Part shown: positions 41,344-52,781 of the stretch, one piece after another
How positions within the stretch are numbered: position 1 is the stretch's first letter
Layout: each line of letters begins with the position of its first letter
Assembly (NCBI GenBank): GCA_036245525.1
Contig: BTPG01000005.1
Span: 133,136,250-133,200,249, forward strand
Reading direction: 5' to 3'
Source of the DNA: Semisulcospira habei
Lineage: Eukaryota > Mollusca > Gastropoda > Semisulcospiridae
DNA: 64,000 nt
Program-made: the position numbers and the translations under genes
The notes under the pieces: model-generated
Databases searched by the model: none
Told to the model about the DNA's origin: nothing
What the model saw: only the letters and a program-made list of their open reading frames with translations

Positions 41344-41843
41344 AAAAAAAAAACACCTAAACAGAATATTGAATGTGTGTCGCCAACCGGTCTAATACGC
41401 TAAATAAACCTAAGACCATTTAGCAACACACATCCAATATCAAGAGCTACAGCAGCGCGGACAGTAGGGAGAGTTTAAAAAAGGAAAATGCAGGTGAATG
41501 GACCAAGGGTAGACAGAAATGCATGCCCCAGAATAGAAGGGAAAACCCACCCTGTGGGGCTGACCAGGGTGACCCTGGGAACTAAAAGGTAGTTAACCCC
41601 ACCCAAGTCCCCCAGGGCAGACCCGGGTGGGGGCAGTCGGTTAACAATCCACCCGAACCCTATTGTCTAAGCGCTATATCATCGTCAAAGAAACAACCAC
41701 GTCTAGAAAGGACAAATACGGCAAAATGTGTTACATTTTCGGGTTTCAGAAAATGTTTTATATTGTGTTATACTTGTTCTTCCTGACATACAGACAGAAA
41801 TGGACTGCATGTCCTCGTCATACTTCTTCCTTCGCTGAGGGTG

Positions 41844-42057
41844 TTAACTCATTCTGCCCGCGACACACCACAGCAAGATATGGCTCGACCATGATAGTTC
41901 AAGGGTGGTGGCAGAATAGCTTGGCGCCTATAGGCGCCAAGCTATTCTGCCACCACCCTTGAGCTATCAAGGTCGATCTGTCTCTTGAATTGTAATGCAG
42001 TCCTCAGAGGATAACTTCACAATGTGGGTATTTCGTACCTCGGGCACGATGAGATAA
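41844..42057. mobile_element. PalA element with paired arm change
   Basis: TTAACTCATTCTGCCC to GGGCACGATGAGATAA. The arms read GGTGGTGGCAGAATAGC and GCTATTCTGCCACCACC, a C/G swap in both. Confidence 0.82.
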
Positions 42058-43920
42058 GTAAGTGTAGATTATTTGTGTCTGAAACCCGAAAATGTAATAA
42101 TTAAACTGTGTTGTACTTGTCCTTTGTAAGCGTATTTTTTTCTACTTTGTTCAGAATTTCTTTGCATTTGACAAGCACAGCAGTCACTTTTCTTGTGTGG
42201 ATTCTGTTTTGTATACGTGCATTTCTAGCGTTAAAAGCGCGCTAGTTCATGCGTCGTGCCACGCCGTAGCTAAGTCCGAAAATGATAACATATTAGTCGA
42301 GGCGTGCCGCAACCGCCGGATACGCGGCATAAAGCCTCAAAAGTGTTAATGATTGTAGAAGAAAAACGAACAGGTGACGCTGCACTGTGGTCGCGACGCG
42401 TCCCCGAGGAAAATTCCCTTTGTAGGACAATAAAGTTGTATTTTTTAACTTCTTTGGCGTTGTGCTTTCTTTCAGTGACATTCAACAATAGACCGACCCA
42501 CTTTTGGCCTAAAATGTCACTCATATAGTGCACGCAAGAGCCACTCGACGAATCAGCACGCTGTAGAACCATATACTTCCGGATGCCACGCGTCTGTAAT
42601 TTTTGTTTTTTTTTTAGCTAATTTCGGCGGTACTGGAAAGCACTATTGGGTATGTAAGTCATAGTCCTGATACCCTGATTGATAACTAGATGTGCAGGTT
42701 TTCCATTCCCGAAGCGTTTTACTCACGACTGCAGACTCGAAAGAGTGGCTTAAAGCTTGCGGTCGGCCACATTATCAATTGAACTCTGAAAGATTCGCAA
42801 GAGTGAGACATCATTAAATTTCTGCTTTTCCTTGTTCCACCATATTCATCATAGTCTGACTTGATCGCTTGCATTTGGTTTGCTCAACTGGACTGTAGAT
42901 CTGTCAGCTGCGTGTGCAGCCATTTGTGCTTGTACGCTGACCCCGTATGGCTGGGGTGAGAGACACCTCGGTGATGTAAACAGACCAGCACTAACAGCAG
43001 TTCTCAGAGGGGAAAAGAGATATTTTCAAATAGACTGTAATCTTAAGATTTTTTTCTGTTAGTGGTTGGTGTGCCCACAGAAAAGTGTACTATGCCTGCA
43101 CGAAAATTTACTTTAGAGACTAGAGCATGCCCACACTGATGTAGGTAGGATCACCCACAATTTCAGACTGTAAACCCATAAAAACTAATACTACCTTTGG
43201 AAAGAGTACATGAAAATGTGCGGTCATGCAAAATTTCAAAGCTCTATCTTATATAGTTTAGGGGGGAAAAAATCACAATTTGGTGAAAATGAGACGATTA
43301 GCCCATTTCATAAAATGCTAACCTTAATGTCGTATAACTAAATAATCTACAGACTGATAATATCCCCACGTGTTGTATTGATTAAAACCAATACCTAGTT
43401 TGTACTGACTTGTTTACAACTCGAATAATGATATACTTTAGAAAATATACCATCCTAAAATTAGTTTTTTAAAAAAAATCAACGTTGAACAGCGCGCTTT
43501 ACTAGACTAGCACTACACTCGCGCTATTTTCCGTAAAGCACGAATAGCAGATTGCCGGACCTCGACTAAAGGCGCCGAGCCTAAATCTTCCCGCCACATG
43601 AATGGGTCGGTCTATTGTAATAGAGACGATGGGATGGATGGGGGGGGGAGGGGGGGGGGCAGGGGGGAGGAACCTAAAAGCAACCTAATAACCTAATATT
43701 AAAAGAGAGAAAACAACATAGCATGAAAAGATAGCACAGGATATAGCTTTGTCCTCATGGATTAGCCTCATTTCCTGATTCTATATTCCGTCGACTAACA
43801 GTCGGTCGAGTTACACTGCGATAGTCACTCATGATTCACAAACCACAGGTTACCACACTTTTGCTGTGTACAAGTACTCCTTTTTACATTCTTTCGGGTT
43901 TCGGTACAAATTCTCGACTA
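42058..43920. other. No recognised gene
   Basis: Longest stretch without a recognised hairpin. Contains GTGACATTCAACAATAGACC and CTAAAATGTCACTC as a weak inverted pair (42475-42522), PalJ-like GGATACGCGGCATAAAGCC near 42317, and a poly-G run at 43639-43672. Confidence 0.45.
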
Positions 43921-44005
43921 CGTGATTTGTGGGCTGGTCTGTGAATTTTGACCTTACGGCTGAAAACCGTAAGGCCCAAAATCATAGACCAGCGCACAAA
44001 TCACG
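43921..44005. mobile_element. PalH palindrome, best copy
   Basis: CGTGATTTGTGGGCTGGTCT and AGACCAGCGCACAAATCACG, then TTTTGACCTTACGG and CCGTAAGGCCCAAAAT, loop CTGAAAA. Confidence 0.7.
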
Positions 44006-44239
44006 ATATAAACATTTTTTTCTTCTTGTAAGCCTTGTTGTTTTGTTTCCTCAGGATGTTGTAGTCTTGGTGTGTTGGGGCCTGCTCAGTTTGCTTTTCT
44101 TGCACATAATTTCTCTCGAAATGGCTTACTTGCGCGCTGATGTGTGATTTTTTAACTCACCGCAGATAGCAAATATTCCCGTCCTGGAGCCGGGAGACGA
44201 CCTTGTCGCTTAGGCATCGAGCTACTCAGGCACTGCCCT

Positions 44240-44445
44240 TAAACTTCAAGATTGGATGCCTCTTCCACTGCAGGTTCTCAGTACTTCGTGAACTAGAGGT
44301 TGATAATGATGTGCAGAAATGAAAGTCTGAATTTTTTTTTTTAAGTTTCGGGATAAAAGTATCTTCCAGTTCACTTCCCTCACTTCCTCCTCCCCCACTC
44401 CCCCCCCCCCACCCCCACCACCACCACCACCTCTCCCCAAAAAAA
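44240..44445. repeat. Diverse sequence ending in a C-rich tract
   Basis: A CCCCCCCCCCACCCCCACCA tract (44392-44437) follows unremarkable DNA; the glycine-rich minus-strand ORFs are compositional. Confidence 0.6.
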
Positions 44446-44811
44446 GAAGACTGTGGATACACTGGGACTTGTACCGTTTTTGCCTCTAGACTGGACTATA
44501 AGAGAATTAATATGGTTGCTAAACTGACGCGACGCTGAATTTTTCGCTTATAAAGAGGAAAATTGCGTTCCCCGACAATGAAGGGGTTAATTGATCTAAA
44601 AAATTGCTAATGGTGTGCAAAAAGTCACTCCGCATGCGTCTCTGCCAAGACACGATTTCGGAAAGAGAGGAAGAAAAACACCTGGGAGGAACAAACACGA
44701 CACGCGAAAATAAGACCCTCCCTGTCGTCCTCTATGGCTCACTAGAACTGACACCCTGCTGGCTCCCTATTTGTTGAACTGTAAGGGAGTTAGATATTGG
44801 GATCCGTGATA

Positions 44812-44879
44812 TTAACACTTTGCGTGTCGGTGGCGGTTTTCATCGCGTCTAACACCGCTACCGACACGCAAAGGGTTAA
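44812..44879. mobile_element. PalD element, short
   Basis: TTAACACTTTGCGTGTCGGT and ACCGACACGCAAAGGGTTAA. Differs from the GGCTGTCGG type by CGTGTCGG in both ends. Confidence 0.78.
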
Positions 44880-44997
44880 GTTAACCCAAGGCAACTAAGG
44901 TCATCTCTCGGAGTGTTCTGGGAGAGAAGCGACAATCAATTACAAAACGAGCGTTTAGTCGATTTCGAGTGTCCGTATGCCGATTTTAAAACTTTTG

Positions 44998-45088
44998 TTA
45001 ACCCTTTGGCTGTCGTTAACGGTTTTGTCGCGATAATTCCGGCTTGAATCATCGCGACAAAACCCGCTGTCGACAGCCAAAGGGTCAA
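44998..45088. mobile_element. PalD element
   Basis: TTAACCCTTTGGCTGTCG to CGACAGCCAAAGGGTCAA, inner TTTTGTCGCGATAATTC and ATCATCGCGACAAAA. Lies only 118 bp from the previous PalD. Confidence 0.78.
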
Positions 45089-45667
45089 TGAACTGTGCTG
45101 TACCAACAATTTATTGTTCTTTATAAGGAGGGTTCTTTTTTCCCTTGGGAATCTCAGAGTCTTTGCATACTACGCGCTTGGCAGTCACCGTTTTGGTTTG
45201 GATAGAGGCACCTCTGCATCAAACGCAGTCACAGATTTGTAATGACGTTTTGCTGTGGTTAATTTGGTCGCATATCCGTTGGGAGGAGCCTAATTAGTGC
45301 TGAAATACGGGAGACCACAGGTAGATAAATTTACCTGGGTAAAGTGAGTTAAAAGTGAGGAGGATGAGACGAGTGTGGACATGGGGTGATGGGGCGGACT
45401 TGCAGTAAGCTGGTGATGGACTTGACTTACAACAGGCGAAGGTTTGTCTCTTTCAGCATGTCTCTCTGCCACACGACTCCTTCGAGACAACAAACGCAGA
45501 CAATTAGCTCCTTCAACTGGCCCCGCATCAACAGCTGCGGAAGTGTCGCATAGCGTTCCCTCCGGCAACGCTATAAGACACTTTCGCAGCTGTTGATGCA
45601 GGGCGCTGCCTTGAATGAGTGAGGTGTAATCGGGAGAATCAAGCTTACATCTTTCCGTTCCTTTGAC
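45089..45667. other. No recognised gene
   Basis: An inverted pair GCATCAACAGCTGCGGAAGT and CTTTCGCAGCTGTTGATGC (45525-45599) around CATAGCGTTCCCTCCGGCAA is the only structure seen. Confidence 0.5.
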
Positions 45668-45778
45668 CAGGGGCCATTTGCATGAGTGGGTTTAAATCTT
45701 GCGCATGCCACTAAGCAACGTGCTCTTGCTTGGTGGCATGCGAAGGATGTAAGATCACTCGTGCAACTGACCCCAGGT
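45668..45778. mobile_element. PalE element
   Basis: CCAGGGGCCATTTGCATGAG and TCGTGCAACTGACCCCAGG ends. CATGCCACTAAGCAA pairs with TTGCTTGGTGGCATG. Confidence 0.65.
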
Positions 45779-46245
45779 ATATGTTTAATTGCATAAGGTG
45801 AACGAAGTTTGTTGGTCATACTGTGTTATCAAACTTACAAAATTCTTGCGCCAGTAATGCACACTTCCTGTTATGTCTAAAGTGAACATTTGACCATATA
45901 ACTGACATTTTCAAGGTTTGGAGCGGATAAAAAAGTTTTTTTTTATATATAAATTGCAGCTTCTTTAAAAAAAAAATTGCGTCTTCGGTGCCTCAGACCA
46001 GATCTCTCCGTCAACTGATGAAAAGATGTCTAACAGAAGAAATCATCTCTATTCATGTGGGTGTGTGTAAAAGTTTCCAAAGTTTTCTGTTGTTGGAGAT
46101 TTCCTTTCGACTTGTCACTGAGATAACATAAACGATGAGGAAACACGGCAACGCTCAAAGCAACTACAGTTTAATCTGTTTATGACCTAAACACGGATCT
46201 GTTTACTGGTGCAAAGAACTTGGATCGTCGATTCAAAAGGAAGTT

Positions 46246-46431
46246 TTAACCACTTCACTGCCAATGGACGCAGATTGTGTACTCAATTGAAATAAACGTC
46301 AAAGATCTCTAACCTAGGTTTCAGCAGAGCTATAGATCCTCATGAGCCCCCGCAACTGCGGGGGCTCATGAGGATCTATAACTCTTGCGGTTGGGTTTTT
46401 CTTCAAATCTTCACGGCAGTCAAGGGGGTAG
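46246..46431. mobile_element. PalC element, complete
   Basis: TTAACCACTTCACTGCC to GGCAGTCAAGGGGGTAG. Hairpin 46325-46386: perfect centre GCCCCCGCAACTGCGGGGGC. Confidence 0.75.
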
Positions 46432-46729
46432 CAAGCTTAATTGGTCACCCTTTTCAGTTCATGTTTAGAATTTTTATGTGGCTTGACGGCGTGCAGTTTG
46501 ATAAGAAATTTTTACTTTTGAAAACTTAATATGAAATAGGATAAAAGCACCCGCCGTCATCTTCACATTTATTGTCGATACTTAAAACGTATGAGATGAC
46601 ACAGAACGGTGTGCGTTTAAATGAACGGCCACAGTGGCTGCCCGTGTTCAATAGTGACCCACCTCACTCCGCTACGCTAGGTGCGTTTAATCAAAATAGG
46701 TTTCTCCACCTTTCACATTTAAACATATT

Positions 46730-46745
46730 GGGGGGGGGGGGGGGA
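46730..46745 (+). repeat. Poly-G run
   Basis: About 15 G. Confidence 0.8.
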
Positions 46746-46897
46746 TCTTCTTTCTTTAGACTCCAATTAAACCCGTTTTCACTCAACTGTGACAAACTCC
46801 ACCCATAGCAGACGCCTCTCCCAAATTAAGTGACAGTTCTAAAATGAGTTATAACATTTACACGCAGTGCTGTGTTTCGCAACTTTAGGAGACGTCT

Positions 46898-46978
46898 TTA
46901 ACACATTTGGGACGCGTCGCATACGGATACACGGCATAAAGCCGTGTCCAAATGCTCCGCGCATGGATCGAGTTTTAA
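46898..46978. mobile_element. PalJ element
   Basis: TTAACACATTTGGGACGCG at the left, inner GCATACGGATACACGGC and GCCGTGTCCAAATGC, right end worn (ATCGAGTTTTAA). Its TTAA is followed at once by CCCCTTCACTGTCG, a PalC-type end. Confidence 0.6.
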
Positions 46979-46999
46979 CCCCTTCACTGTCGCTTTTTA

Positions 47000-47628
47000 A
47001 GTCCCTTCTATTTATAGAAGGGAATTTTTAAGATGGGTTGCGGTTGGGCGAATTTAATAGCATGTCTATGATGTCAAAGGCGGGCAGGCCTAAACATCTG
47101 ACAACTGAAGTAACAAGATAAAAAAAAATACGTCATTTTCAGATGAGTGACGAAACATCAATTTCGTCACTGTGTACACGGCGTCGTGAGACACGCGATG
47201 CCATGACGTCAAGCTTATTGTGACGTCATTTTGCTGCTCGTGCTATTCTTCTTCAGAATGCCTGTCGCTACTCCAGCCCACAGAGCATACTAATGGCGGG
47301 AAGCGCCGTGTGTCCGTCTTTATTTGTATGTGCCGGCGTGTGTGTTGATCAGAGGGGAAATTGATCAGAAGGATAAGCTTACAAATATGAACACAACTGT
47401 GAATGTTCCTAAAAGAAAAACGCATGTGGGCTCCAAACAATACGGTAGGCTTTAGGATGACCTGAATCCTCATCTTGTTCAATAGAAGATATTTCAACAT
47501 CAGAATCAGGTCAAAGACAAAAGGTAGAAACCGGTGACAGCGAGGACAGCTCTCATATAGAAGGGACTTTGTGGGTTATGGTTCATCCCATCTTGTAATA
47601 TCATTGTAACTTCAACGTCAAAGGTCCC
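47000..47628. other. No recognised gene
   Basis: CCCTTCTATTTATAGAAGGG (47003-47022) is a small perfect palindrome. Otherwise featureless. Confidence 0.5.
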
Positions 47629-47664
47629 CAGCCTTCCAAGGAACATGGATACGAAGCGGTTTCA

Positions 47665-47772
47665 GCAAGAGGCATAGATCCTCATGAGCCCCCGCAAATG
47701 CGGGAGCCCACGAGTATATATGCCTCTTGCAGTTGGGTGGTGTTCTGTTTTTTTCGACAATGAAGGGGTTAC
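47665..47772. mobile_element. PalC element, right part
   Basis: Hairpin GCAAGAGGCATAGATCC to ATGCCTCTTGC (47665-47730) with a worn CACGAGTATATA arm, then GTTGGGTGGTGTTC and ACAATGAAGGGGTTA. The upstream tail CCAGCCTTCCAAGGAACATG is present from 47629. Confidence 0.65.
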
Positions 47773-47947
47773 TGCATTAAATCCTAAAGCTGAATTTGTT
47801 TGTGTTATTGGCCTATGAAAGGCTGCCTGACGAGAGAGAGCAACCTTCGAATTTCAGGGGTGGTGCCAGAATAACTTGGAACTACCCATGAACTATTACA
47901 GTCAAATTTATTTATGCAGTGATCAGCACCAGGATGAGAAAGGTTAA
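47769..47947. mobile_element. PalA2 element, hairpin reduced
   Basis: Starts TTACTGCATTAAATCCT on the PalC end and finishes CACCAGGATGAGAAAGGTTAA-like. GGGGTGGTGCCAGAATAACT is followed directly by TGGAACTACCCATGAACT: most of the palindrome is deleted. Confidence 0.6.
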
Positions 47948-48124
47948 AGACTTTACACCAGTTGTGGGAGATGAATGATGTAGTGAGTAGTAATTGGCAC
48001 AGTTCAAAGCTAACGCCATACCTGCCACGTCTAGACGCAGGATTTCTTTCAGAAAGCTCAGTGTTCACTCAACGATCAAAAGCCACAACCGCCCAAGGAA
48101 CGGCATGGCTACAAACCGGTCTCA

Positions 48125-48190
48125 GCAAGAGGTATAGATCCTCATGAGCCACCGCAGTTGCGGGGGCCCATGAAGATCTATGCCTCTTAC
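48125..48190. mobile_element. PalC hairpin core
   Basis: GCAAGAGGTATAGATCCTCA against CATGAAGATCTATGCCTCTT, centre CCACCGCAGTTGCGGGGG. The upstream tail ACAACCGCCCAAGGAACGG is PalC-like. Confidence 0.6.
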
Positions 48191-48214
48191 AGCTATATCG
48201 CTTTCACGTTTTGG

Positions 48215-48285
48215 TGTGTGAGTGTGTGTGTGTGTGTGTGGGGGGGGGGGGTGCGGAGGGGGGGGGGGGGCGGAAGGGGGGGGGT
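48215..48285 (+). repeat. (GT)n then G-rich tract
   Basis: GTGTGTGT followed by runs of 9-12 G. Confidence 0.8.
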
Positions 48286-48328
48286 AGCTTTGTCACTGCC
48301 GAGAATAAAATGAACTCAGTCGTTCCAA

Positions 48329-48402
48329 CCGCAAGAGACCTAGATATAGATCCTCTTGTGCCCCCCGTACTTTCGGCGGCTAACGAGGATCTGTGCCTAT
48401 TG
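48329..48402. mobile_element. PalC hairpin core, eroded
   Basis: CGCAAGAGACCTAGATATAG with GAGGATCTGTGCCTATTGC. TAGATA is tandemly doubled in the left arm. Confidence 0.5.
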
Positions 48403-48978
48403 CTGGCACTGACCACTTTATATCCATTCTCCTTTGACGGCTGAAACTCTGTAGCGCTGAAGTAACAAAGAGTTTAGAAGTAAAGTTTGCAACCTCTGGC
48501 AATAAATGGATCAGTAAGCTGTATTCGTCCCGTCCAGGTTGTGGTACTGCTTTATTTTATAATGATTTCAGTATTTTTAGAATGTCTATGGAATTTGAAC
48601 TTTACAACGTCATCGACAAAGGTGTGGTTGTTTTGGGAGTCTTCGGCTACACAGAACACACCCTTAAAATAGGGAGGGGTCACTCGGGCTTTTCGTCAAG
48701 TCTGAACGTATGCGTGCACTGGTCTGTGGTTTTAGACCTTACGACTTACAGCACGCGGACCAAACTCACACATCAGCCGATCCTGGAAAATGGATTGCTG
48801 TGGTTGCGTGGGGCACGCGATCTGTCTCGCATTGTCCATTGACGGTGCAGCTAGCTCTTCAGTTTAGCGAACTTCTAAAATCTACAAGAAACAGGCGCTG
48901 TTTCCCCTTCGCTTTGCAGCAGTGTTTCAGTATGGCTATCTCTCATTGTTCCCCCTTTGACATCTGTGGTCTTGACTC

Positions 48979-49011
48979 TTAGGGTGTCGGTAGCGGCACC
49001 CAAAGGGTTAA
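48979..49011. mobile_element. PalD remnant
   Basis: TTAGGGTGTCGGTAGCGGC followed by ACCCAAAGGGTTAA; the middle is deleted. Confidence 0.5.
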
Positions 49012-49169
49012 GGAGATAATTGGGCCTTTTTTAAGGTTTGATACTTTTTCATGTTGTGTTCGACTGCTATTTTTGACCAATAGTTTAGTTGACTTTTTCA
49101 CATTGTTGTCCCTTTGACAAATGTGTTCCTGAGGAAATCATTGGACCGTCGTGAGCTTTGATTTTTATG

Positions 49170-49237
49170 TCGTGCTTGTCTGTGACTTTGGACCTTACGA
49201 CTCAAGTTCGTATGGTTCAAAATCACAGGCCAGCACC
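49170..49237. mobile_element. PalH palindrome
   Basis: GTGCTTGTCTGTGACTTTGG, ACCTTACGA and CGTATGGTTCAAAATCACAG. A further worn copy is at 48707-48770. Confidence 0.5.
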
Positions 49238-49344
49238 CATATACTCATACTTGATCCTAGTCTTGTTTTGATGGGACTTCAGTTTCACCTCTTCAGGAAG
49301 GGTCAAACCCTCACCCAGAAAGTGAACCTGAAGTCCGAAAATAG

Positions 49345-49456
49345 CCAGGACCCAGTAGGCTTAAATTCTGCGCACGCCACTAAGCAATGTGCTCCTTTAC
49401 AGGATCGCCTTAGTTAGTGGCGTGTGCAGGATTTAAGCCCGCTCATGAAACTGACC
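49345..49456. mobile_element. PalE element
   Basis: GCTTAAATTCTGCGCACGCC and GGCGTGTGCAGGATTTAAGC arms, with AATT/ATTT replacing the usual AGTC/GACT in both arms. Loop CTTTACAGGATC. Confidence 0.65.
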
Positions 49457-50253
49457 CTAGAACACAGTTTTGGGCATCATAGGCAAACTTCATGTGTCCA
49501 GGTTGCAGGAGGTATAGGCCCTTCTCAGGCTGTATGTGTCCTGCAGATGTTTATTTACGTTTGTGTTTCTAACGCAGGGCCTTCAGTAAGGCGTTCAGTC
49601 TACAAATGTTGACGCATTTTTGCGAAGGAGTCTTGACCGAATCCGTTGCTATTTGGTCACTGATTCCACTGTTGACTTTAAGATTCTAGGCCAGACAGAC
49701 ACAGACTAACAGACCACAAAACAAGCGACCAATACATGTAAATCACGTGCCCCAGTTTAGATAAGATTTAGGTCACAAGGCTGTCTAAATCCCTTACAGT
49801 CTTCACGTCACATTATTCGATAGGTTATCGCGTATTTGTTGTAAAGATATCCGAGGCCATCATTTTTTTTTTTACGCGAGGGGGAAGGGGACACCACGCA
49901 TGTGTCGAAAGGCCACTTTAAAGGAATGAAAACGACCATATATGGACAGGTGGGCTAGTAGTACTGGGTCACAGGACAGTGGTTTTACAGAAAAGATCAT
50001 GTCCCGTATACCGTTTACGGGAGTACTCCCCAGTTCCAGAAACTGACTCGGGGAATGCGTCACAAGTACACTTCTGTTCAAATGAGATGCTAAGTGTACT
50101 GCTACGAAATAGAAGTGTACTCGGTTTTGGCGTACTCCTCGAGTAGGGGGTGTACTACCGCAGACGGTAAGGAACAACATACGCCCACTGCGTTCCACAT
50201 TAACCCATTTAACCTCCAACGCCCTACAGCAAGAGATGGATCGACTATTATGT
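49457..50253. other. No recognised feature
   Basis: ACTCCCCAGTTCCAG and AGTACTCGG-like words give weak self-similarity (50020-50140); no gene. Confidence 0.45.
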
Positions 50254-50310
50254 TTATAAGTTATTGGTCGCAGGGGTTTGCTACACGGACCCTTGTAGGC
50301 CTTCGGTAGG
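50254..50310. mobile_element. PalG half-element next to R1 copy 2
   Basis: AGTTATTGGTCGCAGGGG, CACGGACCCTTGTAGGCC. Only one arm is present before the R1 sequence begins. Confidence 0.65.
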
Positions 50311-50586
50311 TCATAGATTTATACATAATAGACTTATGACCTAATTTAAAATATTTCATGACGTTGCCATCTCCAGTACTAGGTTGCTTGCTGTTTCGAA
50401 CAACACTAAGTAACTTTTACTTTAGAACGCGTACGTGATCTTTTATAGAACAAAACTCGCATCAAAGATGCGTCACGAAGAGGGCTACAAGAAGTCAGCC
50501 ATTTGTCGCTACAAGGGTTTTTGTATTACGGTCACATGGTACGGTTTGCGCTAAAAAGACTGGTCGTGTGACGTAGGGATGAAAAC
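50311..50586. repeat. Dispersed repeat R1, copy 2 (inverted)
   Basis: Reverse complement of 29344-29612, followed by an AT dinucleotide run (50587-50604). Confidence 0.85.
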
Positions 50587-50724
50587 ATATATATATATAT
50601 ATATCTTCCCTGTACATATTTTGTAATTGTGAAGGTACGATAAATTAGCATGAATGAAGGTGCAGCATCCCCAGCATAATTATTAGACCGACTGGCGACA
50701 TACATTCAATATTCTTTGTTGTTT

Positions 50725-50880
50725 TTTTCACAAGCAGTGCTGGCACATCCTGAGGAAGTCTTGTTGGTGTAGGGGCGTTAAGCCTTTGCCTGTCGGTAGC
50801 GGGGTTTTTAAGCGATGATTGCTGTGGGAAACCGCTACCGATACTGACGCAAAGGGTTAGCAATGTACAACCAACCAACC
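50725..50880. mobile_element. R3 fragment carrying PalD
   Basis: CAAGCAGTGCTGGCACATCC, TTGTTGGTGTAGGGGCGTTA, then PalD, then GCAATGTACAACCAACC, matching the right arm of R3 at 41283-41343. Confidence 0.7.
50778..50859. mobile_element. PalD element in R3
   Basis: TTAAGCCTTTGCCTGTCGG to CTGACGCAAAGGGTTA. Occupies the same TTAA that PalA occupies at 40746. Confidence 0.75.
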
Positions 50881-51201
50881 ACTCCCTCCTGGGCCCTCCA
50901 TCCACCAGACCCACTATCTACACACCAAAAAAAAATCACCTGTCTGACTAGTCCGCAGTAGTCAAATGTCTGTTGGTGCTAAATTATAAAACCCCACCCA
51001 CTTGCTAGAATGATTTGTAAAATTTCGCTTTCAACCAGATACAAGTTCTCGTTAACCTATCCATTTAATGCGATTCGGGTCAAGTGGATTTATTTTTTCT
51101 TGCCTGCTATAATCCATTTAGGTACCACTTTCGCTACAATTTAAATACATTATTTCTGTTTGCGTACTTAAATTATTGCTTCGTTACATTATCAACTATC
51201 T

Positions 51202-51267
51202 ACAAAAGGCATAGATTCTGATGGGCCGCCTCAAATGCGGCGGCCCGAAAGAATCTATGCCTTTTGC
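51202..51267. mobile_element. PalC hairpin with five matched arm changes
   Basis: CAAAAGGCATAGATTCT against AGAATCTATGCCTTTTG and GGGCCGCC against GGCGGCCC. Each differs from the common PalC arm in complementary fashion. Confidence 0.75.
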
Positions 51268-51513
51268 AAGCGGGTCAGGTCACAGAGCACTCAATTTACG
51301 ACACTGACAATACTCAGTTACTTTACAACTGTTTGGGCTTACTTTAGCCAGTTTAGTCGGGACTTTTTAAGTATTTGTACCAAATGATTACTGCATTGAG
51401 TGGCGCTTTTGTGCTGCCGTCTACGAGTACACGTACGGTGTGTATGTATGGATTTTATGAGGCTCGTTCATTTATACGGCACTTAGAAATGCCTCTCTTA
51501 TCCTTTCAATAGT

Positions 51514-51590
51514 CTAACCCTTTGACTGTCGGTATCGGATTTTGTCGCGATGATTCCTGCAAGAACCGCTACCGACAGCCTGAGGGTTAA
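51514..51590. mobile_element. PalD element
   Basis: CTAACCCTTTGACTGTCGG to CCGACAGCCTGAGGGTTAA. The inner right arm is shortened (CAAGAACCGCTACC). Confidence 0.72.
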
Positions 51591-51628
51591 GCTTTACTGT
51601 CCCTGCCCTTTAACCCCTTCCCATCCAG

Positions 51629-51812
51629 TTAACCCTTTCACTGCCGGTGAACTCAGACTGGGTTCTGAAAATCATGGTGAATTCAACGTCAAAACCCCCT
51701 AGCCCTCCAATGCCGGAACAAGGGTAGACTACAAAGTGGTGTCAGCAAGAGGCATAGATCCTCATGAGCCCCCGCGACTGCGGGGGCTCATGAGAATCTG
51801 TGCCTCTTGCAG
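51629..51812. mobile_element. PalC element, right end lost
   Basis: TTAACCCTTTCACTGCCGG, tail CCTAGCCCTCCAATGCCGG, hairpin 51745-51811 with perfect centre GCCCCCGCGACTGCGGGGGC. A piece of a PalA2 end (TTTAACCCCTTCCCATCCAG) precedes it. Confidence 0.72.
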
Positions 51813-52079
51813 CTGGACCGTGATTAACTCTTTCAAGCCTGGGATAGTGTTTCCCAAGTTCGAAAGGCGTGCGTCGACGAACGCACGTACCGGTTCTGTG
51901 CATTATGTCGAGGGACCGCGTCAGTTCCGGGGCGTTACCAGAGTTAGCTTGCCGCCTCGCTACCTTGTGACCCTCTTGGTCAAACCATCTTACCATGTAC
52001 AGTCCACTTCGCTTAAGACAAGGGCCCTGACCACAGATATTTCGTGTGTTTGTACACGATGAATTACGTCCCGTATAAG

Positions 52080-52154
52080 AAACTTCGGATACACCAATAT
52101 AACAATATAGAAAGTTTCGGTCACATCACGGCGTTTTGTTATATCCGAAGTTTA
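52080..52154. mobile_element. Isolated inverted repeat
   Basis: AAACTTCGGATACACCAATA and TTGTTATATCCGAAGTTT arms. Confidence 0.5.
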
Positions 52155-52218
52155 CTGCAGCGTTGTCAGACGCGAATGAGTTAAATGCATGCGCCCCCAG
52201 CCGTAATAATTGTACCCA

Positions 52219-52437
52219 TTAACCCTTTCCCTGCCACTGGAAGCACATTGTGTTTCTGAAATCTTTTTTTTTTTTTTAAATCAACGACTGAAAGCCACAA
52301 GCGTCCTGAGTACAGGCATACAAACTGGTTTCAGCAAGAGGTATAGATCCTCATGAGCCCCCGCGACTGCGGGGGCTCATGAGGATCTATGCCTCTTGCA
52401 GTTGGTTGGCGTTCTCGGCAATCAGTGAAGGGGCTAA
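52219..52437. mobile_element. PalC element, complete
   Basis: TTAACCCTTTCCCTGCCAC to CAGTGAAGGGGCTAA. Hairpin 52336-52399 perfect except GGTATAG/CTATGCC. ATTGTGTTTCTGAAATC is the shared PalC flank. Confidence 0.8.
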
Positions 52438-52781
52438 CACTGAAATAAATTATGTCCCTGTGACACAGTTCGTGGTACGAGTGTACTACTTTCAAACCTG
52501 TTCCCATTCAGATAGGTCCTATTCTTCACGGCGCTCTTCAGTCGTGCGCGTTGCTGACACGGGCTTTTGGTTGTTAGAATTACTTTTCTCTTTTATTAGT
52601 TTCTGGTTACACGAATATACATACACGAATACACGTATGGTTCTTTTGATTCGAGGTTTTTTTTTCCACTAGCGGTAAATGTCAACTGCAGTTCCTCATT
52701 TCTGTCGTTGCTGGCGCCAACCTGTTTAAATGGATCGACATTAAATGCGTATGAAGATCGACAAGATAAAATGGATCCACC

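Noticed and set aside
42270..42572. 100-codon minus ORF
   Set aside because: No recognised domain. It overlaps PalJ-like repeat words and a small inverted repeat.
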